From Fomitopsis serialis (Eukaryota > Basidiomycota > Agaricomycetes > Polyporales > Fomitopsidaceae): a DNA stretch of 64,000 nt. A model generated the notes under the pieces. It made no database searches and was not told the origin of the DNA. It was given only the letters and a program-made list of their open reading frames with translations. Position numbers and translations under genes: made by a program. The stretch is taken from assembly GCF_022376445.1 (NCBI RefSeq), contig NW_025954969.1:310001-374000 (forward strand), given 5' to 3'. Position 1 is the stretch's first letter. Each line of letters begins with the position of its first letter. Positions 30,281 to 42,100 of the stretch are shown here, piece after piece.

Positions 30281-30937
30281 ATTGATTTGTGTTAGATCGT
30301 CGTTCACGACTCGGAGAAGTTCATACGGGTCATACAATGTTACAATGTCAACCACGTCCATGAGAGCAACGGGGCGCCAGCAGACTCATTGTTTGCTATC
30401 AGTAGCCCACTTCCAGAGTCCGATCTCGCCCTTGCATGCTTTCTGGAAGATGTCCTTAGCTTCGGCGTAATGGTCCTTCCAGACATCGTAGTTCGCCGTG
30501 AAGAAACCTGTCGGAATACTTGTATGAACGTCTATCAACCCTGAAGACGGGACGGAGTGCTCACTGATCTGACTTGTTACCCCGGCTTCGTCGGGCGTGA
30601 CATTACCATTGGGCTCGATCCAGAGCTTGTACCAGAGCGTCTCTGAGAAGATACTTAGCACATCAAACAGACAGGACAGTCTTGTGAGCTACATACTCTT
30701 GACATCGTCTGTTGCGTTCTCGTAGAGCGGGTGTGCCAATGCATAGTAGGCCTGAAAGTGTCAACCGTGAGCCCTCGATACGTGAAAACCACGGTTCTAC
30801 TCACCTGGATACATGGGATCATCGCCACAAGCCCCATCACCCAGTTGTGGGTCCTGGCCGTGTTGAACTGCATGCCTGTGTAATAGTTGGTGGCATCCGC
30901 CGGCTGTGCCTGGAGCACATCGTTGTCCTTCAAACCC

Positions 30938-31193
30938 TGTTGAGGTCGCGCCGCGATCTCGATCTCAGCCACCGGGCACGTGACATACCGCCGGGGGCGG
31001 TTCGTCTTCTCGTCTCTCCTCCTCCCTTTCCCTCAGTCGATGTTGTACCGCGACTGAGGTAAGGTCTCTCACATTACTATACGACGATCTAGTACTGACT
31101 ACCTACGCAGCGTCTGACCGTCTGTCTAGGTAGATCAATCACAGTCGATGTTGTACCGCGACTGAGCGTCTGACCGTCTGTCTAGTCTCTACA
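30938..31193 (+). repeat. Copia 5' LTR
   Basis: Starts TGTTGAGG and ends TCTACA. It holds an internal near-repeat: CAGTCGATGTTGTACCGCG occurs twice, and so does GCGTCTGACCGTCTGTCTAG. Its last 190 bp are identical to 35415-35604. Confidence 0.9.
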
Positions 31194-31205
31194 GGTTATG
31201 AGCCC
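31194..31205 (+). other. Primer-binding site, half-tRNA type
   Basis: GGTTATGAGCCC immediately follows the 5' LTR. It is complementary to the anticodon arm (around the CAU anticodon) of eukaryotic initiator-methionine tRNA, not to a tRNA 3' end. This fits the half-tRNA priming known for Drosophila copia. The tRNA match is from memory of the conserved arm sequence. Confidence 0.65.
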
Positions 31206-31337
31206 CGGGCGGTATTTTTGATCCCGCCCGCTTACCTGAGACTTCGTTTCGGCTTTTCAGACCCGGAACAACCTCGAGGCACCCATCAACGTGTGCTAAC
31301 CCCGCTTTTACCCCGCATATAGTCGCTCTACCGGCCA

Positions 31338-34300
31338 ATGACAATTACCCCGACCTCGAGTCCCAGGGTATCGGTGCCCAAAACGCCGAGAAAGCAATCG
31401 GAACTATCTCCGGCGCCAAAGATGGATCTCAAGGCGACCCCCAGAGAGAAGATTACGCTCCTCCACGTCCCGTCGTCCCTGCTCAGCGGCGGAGTCATCC
31501 TCGACCGCAAAAAGGACAACTGGTACGACTGGAAGACCTACATTGAAAATTCTCTCAAGATCTGCTTCGCCTGGGGGTACCTATCCGGTGATGAGATCGC
31601 TCCATCTGTCGACGACGACCCCAGCTCCGTCGTGAACTTCCGACGCAACGAGCAGGTGATCATCGCCTTGCTCAGCTCGAAGGCGGTAAAAGAAGAGCAA
31701 CGCTTCATCGCTCGGTTCACGGACGCACGCGCCCTGTGGGTCGCCCTCTGCGCTCGACACGAGAAGCAGCCTGGCGCATACGCTCAGGTCCGTCTTCTTC
31801 AGGACTTCCTCGCCTGTCGCTATACCGCCGAAGAGCACTTCTCGGAGACGACCACACGCCTCCAGGAGCTGGCCGAGCGTATCTTTCATATCGGCATCCC
31901 GAATCTCGAGGTCTTCATGACCATCGGCATGCTCAACTCCATGAATGGCTACCTCACCCATCTCCAGTCGCAGGTCGGTTCGTCACTCACGGCGTCAGCT
32001 ACTTCGGGCATTCCCTACACGTCCTTCGACATCGCTGCCCGCCTCGACCTTGAGCAGCGGCTCCTCTCCGACAGCAAGGCATCCTCGTCCGCCACGGCTC
32101 TCGCCGCCTATTCGAAGCCCGGGAAATCGACGTCGTCGCAGAAAACGTGCACTAACGCCAAGTGTCCGCGTCCGAACGGCCACACCGCTCCGGAGTGCTG
32201 GGCCCCCGGGGGCGGCATGGAAGGTCGTCGCGAGGAGGTGCTCGCTAACAAAAGGACTGGGAAGCGTCCCGCTAAGCCGGCGGCTTCTTCCTCTGGCACT
32301 GACCGCGACAAGCAGGGCCGTGCGTACATCGTTGACGGTAAGACCGGCCATGCGTACTTGCTGAGTACTGTTCCGCCGTCATCTGCCGAGTCCACCTCTT
32401 CGACCGACGCTACCTCTGAGACCGACTTCGCTGGTCTTGCGACTGACGCGTCCCCCGAGTGGCTCGCTACGGTGGCGGTCCCGGCGGATCTCTTTGAGTA
32501 CGACGCCTTGGTGTCCGTCGAGGACGAAGAGTCAGTCTCGCTCAACTGGTCCGACCACTGCCGTGCTCCTGCCGACCCTGCTGCGTTCTCGGTGGCGCCT
32601 GTGCCCGCCGCGACTCGTCGTCTCTCTACAGAAGGTACTGAACCCTTCGTGTTTGACTCTGGCGCGTCCACGCATCTCTCTCCTCGCAAGGCCGACTTCC
32701 ATGATCTTCGCCCCATCTCGCCTCGCGGCATTCGGGGGGTCAGCGGCTCGGTCATCTACGCCTGCGGTGTCGGCAAGGTGCGCCTGCATATCGGTCGCGG
32801 CGCCTCGATCATTCTCGAGAACGTCTTGTACGTACCCCAGGCTACCGTTCGCCTCGTGAGTATCTCGGCCCTCTGCGCCTCGTCCTCTCGTTACTCCGTG
32901 CTCTTCACGGACACTGGGGTTCGCATCCTGAAGCCGGGTGGGGCTGTTCTCGCTAGCGGCACCTTGACCTCCAAGCGACTTTACTCTCTCGACGGCACCC
33001 CTCCTTCCACCGAGCATGCCCTCTATTCGGGCCGCGTACCGACGCTCGACGTCTGGCACCGCCGTCTCGGTCACGTCAACCATCGCACCATCCACGACAT
33101 GGCCCGGCTCGGGTCCGTTTCAGGTATGCCCATTACTCTATCCCCCCTGCCAAGTGTGAACACTGCATCCTCGGTAAACAGACGAGAAGCGCGGTTCCAA
33201 AGGTGCGGGTGGGGGATAAGGCGAAACGGATTCTGGGTACGGTGTTTGTGGACGTGCAGGGGCAGCAGGACGTTCGTTCCGCCTCAGGGAACTTGTATTC
33301 TATGAACATTCTCGATGATTTCACGTCCCACACATGGGCTGTTCCTGTGCCATCCAAGGTCGTCCTTGACCGCTTCAAGGCGTGGGTCCTTGCTCGTGAG
33401 GTCGAGACGGGCGAGCGTCTCGGCATAGTGCAGGTCGACAATGGCGAACTCCTGTCCAATGACTTCAAGTCTTGGATCGAGGGTCGCGGCTCTCAGTGGC
33501 GCACTACGGCTCCGCACACGTCCGCGCAGAATGGTCGCATCGAGCGCTTTCATCGGACGCTGATGGACCGCGCACGCGCGATGCGCCTGGCCGCGAACGC
33601 TCCGCCGAATCGTTGGGACGAGTTCCTCGTCACGGCTAACTACCTGTCTGTGCGTACTCCTTCCCGTTCGCTGCCGCCAGGCGTCACACCCTACGAGATG
33701 TGGCATGGGAAGAAGCCGGACCTGTCGCACCTGCGCGAGATCGGCTGTAGGGCGTTCGTGCTGATTCAGAATAGGCACAACCCCAAGATATACGAGCGTT
33801 CGGTTGAGTGCGTGCTCATTGGGTATGGGCAGCACTCGAAGACGTATCGGTTGTATCATCGCGGGACGCACAAGGTTGTCGAATCGTTCCATGTGGCCTT
33901 CATCGAGTCGCATGAGACGTCGACTTCGACACCTCCGTCACCTGCGGCGGCACCGCCGCCCGTCCCTCCTGCCGCTGAGCCCTCCGTGGCTGTCGATTCA
34001 GACGACGACGCCATGGCCCCGTTGCTGCCGCCCCCGTCTCTTGTCAAGGTCGCAGCTCCGCCCTCTGTGCCTTCCATCCCGGTTGCACCCGTCCTGCCTC
34101 CCGCTCTGCCCTCACCGCCTCCTGCTGCTCGCCCTGTGACACCGCCTATACGTCGGTCCTCTCGTCTGCCGGTCCCCTCCCAGAAGCTGGCCGACGCGTC
34201 GGGCGTTCCCTTCGTCTCGCGTCTGGATCGCACGCTGGAGCGAATGCGCGCTGGCGTTTCGCGTCCGGCGTCGCCATCTGGCATCCCCGCTCCTGCTCCT

Positions 34301-35473
34301 CCTCTCATCGCTGGTCCGCCGCCGCCTGTCGTCCCTTCTGGTCTCCGTGTTGATGAACCGTCCGTCGACGTTCCGCCGGACATCGAGTCCGCGCTGGCGG
34401 CGTTGGCCAAGGACGATGTTCTGCCTCTCAACGTGGAGTACCCCGGTGACCCCGCGACGCTGGCAGAGGCTGAGGCGTCCCCGTTTCGGGACGAGTGGCG
34501 TGAAGCCCTCCGCGACGAGCTCCAGTCCATCAAGGACCTGGGCGTGTACCGCCTAATCCCTCGGTCCCAGGTCCCGACTGGCCGTCGCGTGATGAAGGGC
34601 AAACCCGTGTATCGTCTAAAACGAAATGAGAACGGGGACCCGGTGCGTTTCAAGGCACGTTGGGTGGCTAAAGGTTTTCAGCAGGTCTACGGGCAGGACT
34701 ACAACCGGACCTCCTCACCTACCATGCGCATGGAGTCCTTCCGCGCGCTCCTGCATCTTGCCGCTTCGCTCGACTGGGAAGTCGAGCAGCTCGATGTCAA
34801 GACCGCCTTCCTCTACGGCGTCCTTCCGGAGGATGAGTACTGCTACATGGAGCAGCCTCCGGGTTTCGAGGAGCCTGGCAAGGAGGGCTGGGTCTGGGAG
34901 CTGGTGCGTGGTATCTATGGTACTAAGCAGGGGAGCCGGACGTGGAACGACACGATGAACGCGCACTTGCTGAGCGTCGGTTTTACCCGCCTGCCTTGCG
35001 AGTACTGCGTGTACTATCGCAAGACTGAGCGGGGAACTGTTCTCACAGGCGTCCACGTCGACGATTTTCTCCTAACGGCTAGCTCAGCTGCCGCTAAGGA
35101 GGAGTTCAAGGACGATTTGCGCCGTGTCTGGAAGATTGCGGACCTGGGTGAGGCTCGCTTCTGTGTGGGCATTCAGATTGACCGTGATCGTGCCCGTCGT
35201 TCCGTCGCCGTCTCGCAGACTGCTCTGATCGACAAGATCGTCAAGCAGTTCCGCATGGACGGCCCCGACTGTGCCCCGGTCTCTACGCCCATGGAAGCCG
35301 GCCTTCGTCTATCCCGCACCCAGCATGCTCCCAAGACTCCCGCTGCCAAGGAGCGTGCTGCTCGGCTACCGTATCGTTCTCTCATCGGTTGCCTGATGTA
35401 CCTGGCCATTGGAAGTCTTCTCGTCTCTCCTCCTCCCTTTCCCTCAGTCGATGTTGTACCGCGACTGAGGTAA
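31338..35473 (+). pseudogene. Copia gag-pol, frame break and 3' truncation
   Basis: Gag starts at 31338 (MTITPTSSPRVSV) and includes a CCHC-type knuckle CTNAKCPRPNGHTAPEC. The aspartic protease has FDSGASTH at about 32650. The integrase zinc motif is split: HRRLGH is in the first frame, and CEHCILGKQTR is in the next frame from 33152. A single base is therefore missing near 33141-33151. The integrase core shows FVDVQG, QVDNGE and the NGRIERFHR block. The reverse transcriptase has FKARWVAKGF, DVKTAFLYG and HVDDF (about 35056). The frame then runs SLIGCLMYLAIG and jumps straight into LTR sequence, stopping at 35471-35473, so the last RT part and RNase H are gone. A programmed frameshift is unlikely, because Copia elements normally use one frame and the break splits a zinc motif. 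Confidence 0.88.
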
Positions 35474-35604
35474 GGTCTCTCACATTACTATACGACGATC
35501 TAGTACTGACTACCTACGCAGCGTCTGACCGTCTGTCTAGGTAGATCAATCACAGTCGATGTTGTACCGCGACTGAGCGTCTGACCGTCTGTCTAGTCTC
35601 TACA
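35415..35604 (+). repeat. Copia 3' LTR, 5'-truncated
   Basis: 190 bp identical to the last 190 bp of the 5' LTR, ending TCTACA next to the target duplication AACCC. The first 66 bp are lost in the same deletion that removed RNase H. Confidence 0.9.
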
Positions 35605-35814
35605 AACCCAGGCCCTTGTCTGTGGCGTCGACGCAGAGATGCAAGGCACCCCGAGCGTATTTGCAGTAGTTCGAGGCTTTTATAGTTGTTTCATCGAACT
35701 CATCCGTAGTTGTCGACTTGACCGTGCGCTCAGTCTGGTAGAAGATGCCGCGGGCGCAGTAGATGTAGTCTTGCTGCATGCCACAATGTACTTTAGAAGG
35801 TGAACGTGACACAA

Positions 35815-35837
35815 CATCAGCAAATGTGCACGCTACT
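35815..35837 (+). repeat. Plavaka left terminal inverted repeat
   Basis: Starts CATCAGCAAATGTG and pairs with the reverse complement of 42850-42872 at 20 of 23 positions. Confidence 0.85.
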
Positions 35838-36105
35838 TATTCGACCTTAATAAGTGGATCAAGTGGATTCAGTCAGTAAGTGATCATCCTTAATTAACGA
35901 GGTACCATCTGTTAGTAAGGACGCCCCCGATTGATAGCCCTTAAGAAGGAGGATTAATGCTACCGTTCAAGCCTCGTAAGCAGCCATAAGCAGTGTTGTA
36001 CGACAGTCAGGCAGGCACTCAAGACATTCAAGTGGCCATCAAGTAGCATTACGAGGAGGCGCGGAAACCAATATTGGCCGCATTATGCATAATCGCGGTC
36101 TAGTT

Positions 36106-36219
36106 AATGTACTGTACGTAGATTACTGGTGCGGAGACGGTGATGTATAGAATGTACAATACGTGGATTACTGATGCGGAGACGGCGATGTAACGAATGT
36201 GCAGTAAGCAGATTAGTAC
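36106..36219. repeat. 45-bp subterminal tandem repeat
   Basis: Two units of 45 bp (36106-36150 and 36151-36195), each of the form AATGTAC...ACGT(A/G)GATTACTG(G/A)TGCGGAGACGG, and a diverged third. They lie about 290 bp inside the left end of the Plavaka element and have no obvious counterpart at the right end. Such repeats often bind transposase in CACTA-like elements; that role is inferred. Confidence 0.7.
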
Positions 36220-36405
36220 CAAAATGGCAATTGTAGCGAGTGTACAGTAAGGTCAATACCGAATGATAGCTCCAGGCCATAACTGCGTCCAATAGATTCA
36301 TGGCAAGGGGAATACAAACATAGGCGTCGTCTGATCGGGGCCTTGACCGCGAGTTGAAGCCGGGCCCGGGGCAAAGGTGCTCATTCCAACTGCATAAGTT
36401 CTGCA

Positions 36406-38899
36406 TCACGATAGTAAGCATGCCATCATACAGAGGAGTCGCCGCGGCTGCTTACCATCGTCATACTCCTCGAATTCCTCAGCTGCCTGTGATGAATGCC
36501 GCCCCGAGTCGTCGACATGCGACTCGGATAGACTCGCCGCTTCGTCGCCTAAGTCCGTGGGCCCGTCGATCTCCAAGCCCTGTGTGGTGTCGTCACCCGA
36601 AAGCTCCAGCGAGGCGTCACGGATATCCAGCGGGTCAGATGAATGAACAGCGGCATCTTCGTCTTCATCAGAGCTGTCAAGTAGCCTGGTGCGATCATCT
36701 TCGTCAGAGTCGAAACTGGACGAATGTCCGTGCTGCCGTCCTTTGCCCTTCTTCGCATACGGCTCAGCGATCGCTACGATTGCGTCCCAGTTCTCTGCCT
36801 CGAGCAGCTTGATACATTTCAGGTAGGATTTCGTGGTGTCGTTCCACATGTCAGCCTTGAACTGGGACTCGCCTCGCTCCGGCACATGGCGTGTACCCGT
36901 TTTGTAGAATCCCAGAGCTCGTTCGATCTGTGTGACCAGCCATTGCATGAGTACATGAAGAAGACAAGATTCGGAGTCACTTACTGCTACGCACGTAAGC
37001 GCAAGGGCACCCTGTGGTTCACAAGCCTTGTAGAAGCTGTCCTTGGTTCCACTGATGTCGGAGATGTGCGACGCAAATGTCTCGATGACTAGTCGAGACT
37101 GGAATGCCCCTCGCCGCTTCTGCAGGTCGAATAATTAGTACGTTCGCAGCATTGAGACAGTGTTATCTGTACTGGGGTAGTTGTCTGCCATATGAAGAGC
37201 TTCTTCGGCCCGAGCGCCCACTTCACGAACTTCGCCCGAGAACCGGGTGACGAGTACTGCTCGTCAGAGTCGAAGAATCTTGTGAGGGCATCGATAGCTG
37301 TTGTGGCAAACTTTCCCCGCCATTCTGCCAGGCGCTGGTTTATCTGATACAACATAGGTGATCCGTGATGATGTCAGGTTGCAACACAGATACGAGACAC
37401 TCACAACTGCGAGGATTGGCCCATGAATCTCCTCCACCGAGATAGGAAGGTCAGAGTAAACCCGTTTCCATACATGTGTGACGTAGTCAAGCATAGTGTT
37501 GTTCGCGGTGTTGTCCCAGGGGTCCTTACCTGTGGCATACATGTCGTACAGCGTCGGAACATAGGTCTTGCGCCACAGTGCGCGGCAGGCGAGAGGAAGA
37601 TCCTCATTCGTGTAGCGAGTGACACCGCGTTTCCGGGCTTTCTTGACATCCCCCGGGGCACTGGACTTGTGAGTGATCGTGACGAGTCCCTGCTAGTAAG
37701 GGACCAAGGGTCATGTACACGCAAACAAACAAGTTTTACAACACTTACCATGGCTGTGGTACGGACGGCATTGTTCTCTGGAGCCGCCGTCTCATCATCC
37801 TCATCGCTCACATACCCTCCATGCATAACCTCGCCGGGCGGGCCCAACTCCGAGTTGCTTCCATTGACTTGAGCAGTGGACACTTGCGCCGGTTGCTGAG
37901 CCTTCGTCCACTCGCGAGCGACATAAGTAACAGCCCTCGGAAGAGACATGGTGCGTGGAGCTGGCTTTTTGGCACGGGTTGTCGTTGCCTTACGTGGAGC
38001 CTTGACGGTGGGCGTGCTGCCAGGACTCGGATGAATCCAGTCAGGTCGTATGCCAGACGGGGCTTTTGCCCTTGGTTTCTTGGCTGCTGGCTTCCTGTAT
38101 TCGATGTCAATAACCACCCGCTGACACTCACAGATCATTCGGATACATCGATGGCACTGACTTGGGATGTACAGACTCGGAAGCAGCAGCGCCGTCGTTG
38201 TCCGCAGGCGCCTTGCGCTTCAAGCCACCGGAGTGTGACTCGGAGACGCTTGTAACGGTCGCTCCTTTCCCACTCGCACTACTAGTAGTATCACCTTTGC
38301 GATGCGACTGCTGCCCCGATCCGCTCAACAATTCCCTTTGCTCGGTAACTGTGACACGTCCTGGTCTGACTTGACTCGATTTCCGTGCTGGCTGACTGTT
38401 GTTGTTGATAGAATCTATAGATATATGTCAATACTTCGATGTGGATGTTGGACAGGACTCTGATTGCTGACCGTTTGCAGACTCGGATAAGAGCGTGCTC
38501 TACCGCGAAGTATCGTCATTCAATGGTATGAGTGTCATGTACTTTTCCAAGATGGAACTGCATACGAACCTCAGACTGACGAGATGATGCCGCAGGAGTC
38601 CCACTCAGAGTGCTGGTACTCTTCGCACCTGAACTCGATGCGGTAGACCTTGTTGTCTTGCCTTGCGACACAACGCTAGGTACGTCTCCAGCCTTTGCTC
38701 TCTTCAACTCTTTCTGACGCGTGTCGTTCTGCAGTTGTGCAACGTGCGCGATCTTCCGAGTCTGCGTTGCACCTTCCGCCACTTGTTCTTCTGCTGCCTC
38801 GAGTCGCTCAGCAGCCACGTCACTTGCTGGCCGCCGCGTACGCTTGACGTCGGGGACTCCCGGGTGCTTGGTCGCATTAGACGGGCGTGTACTGACCAT
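36406..38899 (-). CDS. Plavaka-associated divergent accessory protein
   Basis: Second gene of the transposon. I chose the ATG at 38899 because it opens MVSTRPSNATKHPGVPDVKR, a start pattern I associate with Plavaka-linked and similar fungal ORFs. It is followed by a charged helical stretch (VAAERLEAAEEQVAEGATQ). After introns come a basic Pro/Lys-rich segment (KKPRAKAPSG...), a block around PTLYDMYATGKDPWDN and VTHVWKRVYSDLP, then AEWRGKFATTAIDALTRFF, and a C-terminal part with VERALGFYKTGTRHVPERGE. The tail is acidic and Ser/Asp-rich (FDSDEDDRTRLLDSSDEDED), with the stop at 36406-36408. No enzymatic motif is visible. The layout, basic N-terminus and acidic C-terminus, suggests a nuclear DNA- or chromatin-binding partner of the transposase, but this is inference. 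Confidence 0.65.
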
Positions 38900-39156
38900 A
38901 TCAGTGAGTCGCAGAAGGAGGGAGTGCGGAGGGTGTTTGGAGTTGAAAGGAATGAATGTAAGGTAGAAGGGGATGAATAAAGGAGGAGTCGTATGCTGAC
39001 AGTATGGGCGAGATGTGCTGGCGACGGTCGACCTCGCATTTGTTTGAACTCCGGCAGGCCAACGCGTGATCTGCGTGTTGCGAGTTAGCCATTCACAATT
39101 TGCAGACAAGTCTCTACGTCCTCGACATTCCTCATTCTTGCCCATCTCAAATCCCA

Positions 39157-42100
39157 ATGCACCCTCGTCCTCGTCGTCGCCAGCATCAACCGAGGCGACT
39201 GCCTTGTCCGATTCCAACATGTGATCATTTGTCAATTAATGCATCTGGTCGCACGCAACACTACAATGCTGTACACCTACCTGCACTTTCTTTTGGACAG
39301 CCCCACCGCCCTCGTCGCTCAGAAAGTCCGGAAAATGATCCCCAGGATGGCCTTCCCGATGCACCAATAGATCGTGACGAACGTCATCACGAAGATCGCC
39401 AGCCGCCGCATCCGGTGGACTTCCGTGAGTATCACCCATTCTTGACAGGTATGATCTATACGACCTTCTCATTCTTCCTTGGCTGACATCGTACGGAGGC
39501 CTCGGATGTGACAGGCATGACAATGTCCTGCCTGCGAAGGCACCTCCGCCTCCCTGGCAAGATCCTGAGCCAACGGATTGGGATTCGTATGACAGTCGGA
39601 ACGAGTTCGAGGTCGCCGAATTCCTGTACAAGAGATGTCAGATGCCACAGGCTCGGATCAATCAGCTCATGGATCTTTGGGGGGCATCTCTGCTCAAACA
39701 CGATGACAGCCCACCCTTTGCTGACAAGACTGACCTCGAGAACGTCATCGACGCAACAACTGTCGGTGGCATCCCATGGGAGTCATTTTCGGTCAACTAT
39801 TCGGGAGCCTTGCCCGACGCCGGCAACATTCCCTCATGGATGACTGCGGAGCACGAGGTGTGGTATAAATCACCACGTCTTATTGCTCACCATATCATCG
39901 GAAATACAGACATTGCAGACGAGATCGACACGGTCCCCTACCGCGAGTTTGTGCATGTTGATGGTGAGCAAAACCCACGGCGCCGTTTTGGGAACTTCAT
40001 GTCCGCAAATTGGCCTTGGGAACAAGCAGTACGTACAGGCTGCCAGCTGTATACAGAACTGATCATTTTGAGTGCTCTGCTCTCGTCATAGGACATCATA
40101 GCTGAAGACGAGAAGATGCATGGCACGATGTTTGCGCCCGTAATCGTCGGCAGTGACAAGACCACCGTCTCAGTCGCGACAGGTCAGAATGAGTTTTACC
40201 CTCTCTATATGTCACTCGGGAACGTCCATAACAACGTCCGACGCGCCCACCGAGACGCCTTGGTTCTGATTGGCTTCTTGTCCATACCAAAGTGTGAGTC
40301 TCCTGCAACATTCGCCGAGTCTTACGACAACAGAATCATGCTTCCATCTACAGCAAACCGAGCACACAAGAAGACAAAACAATTCCTGAAGTTTCGACAA
40401 CAACTGTTCCATTCAAGTCTCTCGGCGATCTTCGACTGCCTACGGCCATATATGGCAGAGCAATACGACCTTGTCCGTTGTGGCGACGGGTTTTTCCGAC
40501 GGGTTGTGTACGGTCTCGGTCCATACATTGCTGACTATCCAGAACAAGTACTGGCAGCATGTATTGTACAGGGCTGGTGTTCTTTGTCAGTTGGCATCTC
40601 GTTATACTTGCTGTCTCGATGCTAACACTGTACACGCAACTCACAGTTGCGACGCCCACCGTTCACATCTCGGTCCAGGCGCTGATCGGCGAACTCAGGC
40701 AATCACTGAAGCCCTAATCGACGCGTTAGACCCACGGATCCTTTGGGATGAATATGGAATTGTTCATGACATTATCGTAAGCATTCCTTAACTGCCTATT
40801 CCAGGAAATACCTCATGCTCTACAGCCCTTCACGAACGACTTCCCACGTGCGGACATACATGAACTACTATCGGGAGATCTCCTGCATCAAGTCATCAAG
40901 GGCTCGTTTAAAGATCATCTCGTGACATGGGTCGGTGAGTATCTGACTCTACAACATGGCGAGCCACGTGCGAAGGAGCTCCTTGACGAGATAGATCGAC
41001 GGTATGTCACGAACTCGGATGATGATCAATCAGCACTATTAACTCATAATTGTGTTAGAATCGCAGCGACGCCTTACTTCCCAGGGCTGCGACGATTCCA
41101 CGAGGGGCGCGAATTCAAACAATGGACCGGGGATGATTCTAAGGCCCTCATGAAGGTATGTCAACGGATTGCTTGTGCATACTCGAGACGTGATTGAAAA
41201 GTACATCCTCAGGTCTACCTCCCAGCTATCTATGGTATTGTACCCGATGACATGGTTCGCGCCATCGGCGCTTTCATGGAAGTGTGTTACCTCCTTCGAC
41301 GATCAATCCTGGATGATACGGATCTCGTCGCAATTGAGACTGCGCTCGAGAGATTCCGGCACTATCGTCAGATCTTCCAGGACTCTGGCGTCCGGCCTAC
41401 AGGGTTTTCACTTCCTCGGATGCACGCCCTCGATCACTATGTACGACACATACAACAATTCGGAGCACCCAATGGCCTATGCTCATCCATGACCGAGGCG
41501 AAGCACATCAAGGCCGTGAAAGAACCGTGGCGCCGATCAAACCGTCATCGACCGCTCGGGCAGATGCTGATGACCAACCAGCGCCTGGACAAGCTCGCTG
41601 CATCCCGCAGAGAGTTTGAGCGTCGCGGAATGCTTGATGGCGACTCACTGTCTGCAGCAGTAGCAGAGCTCATGCATGAAGACGAGGACGAACTGCCACC
41701 AGTGGATGGGCCTGTCGAGCCTGTAGCAGGGAGACCGGCCGCCGCCGACGAACCAGCTCAGGCTGCTCAGCAGATGCGAGACGAGGACGGAGATGACGAA
41801 GACAGAGATGACGGACGCGGAGACAACGGAGACGGAGACAACGAGGAAGACGGTGCAGTCGATGGGCCGAAGATACACGGCTCTGTATCACTTGCGCGCT
41901 GTCCAGGTACGTCCAGTTTCTTCAGGCTTTCAGACAGGATTGACGAGAGTTGTATCTATAGTTCGCGGCTTACCGAATACTCTTGAAGCCCTCAGCAATA
42001 GCATTAAACACCCTGCGTTGCCATCATTGTTGCGCCGATTTCTGTACGATCAGCAGAATCCTGACTCCGAAACACCGGGGGATGATGTTCCGCTTCAAGA

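Larger units (their letters stand above)
30938..35604 (+). mobile_element. Copia LTR retrotransposon, 3'-deleted
   Basis: Ty1/Copia element with TG...CA termini and a perfect 5-bp target duplication AACCC (30933-30937 and 35605-35609). The 5' LTR is 256 bp. The 3' LTR retains only its last 190 bp, identical to the 5' LTR. The end of reverse transcriptase, all of RNase H, the polypurine tract and the first 66 bp of the 3' LTR are missing in one deletion at about 35414. Together with a frame break in pol, it is non-autonomous. LTR identity indicates a young insertion. Confidence 0.92.

Noticed and set aside
31007..31193. Direct repeat with 35415-35604 read as a satellite or segmental repeat
   Set aside because: TG/CA ends, AACCC target duplication and adjacent primer site identify them as LTRs.
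33141..33152. Programmed ribosomal frameshift between Copia gag and pol
   Set aside because: The shift falls inside the integrase zinc motif, not between gag and pol, and no slippery-site context was evident.
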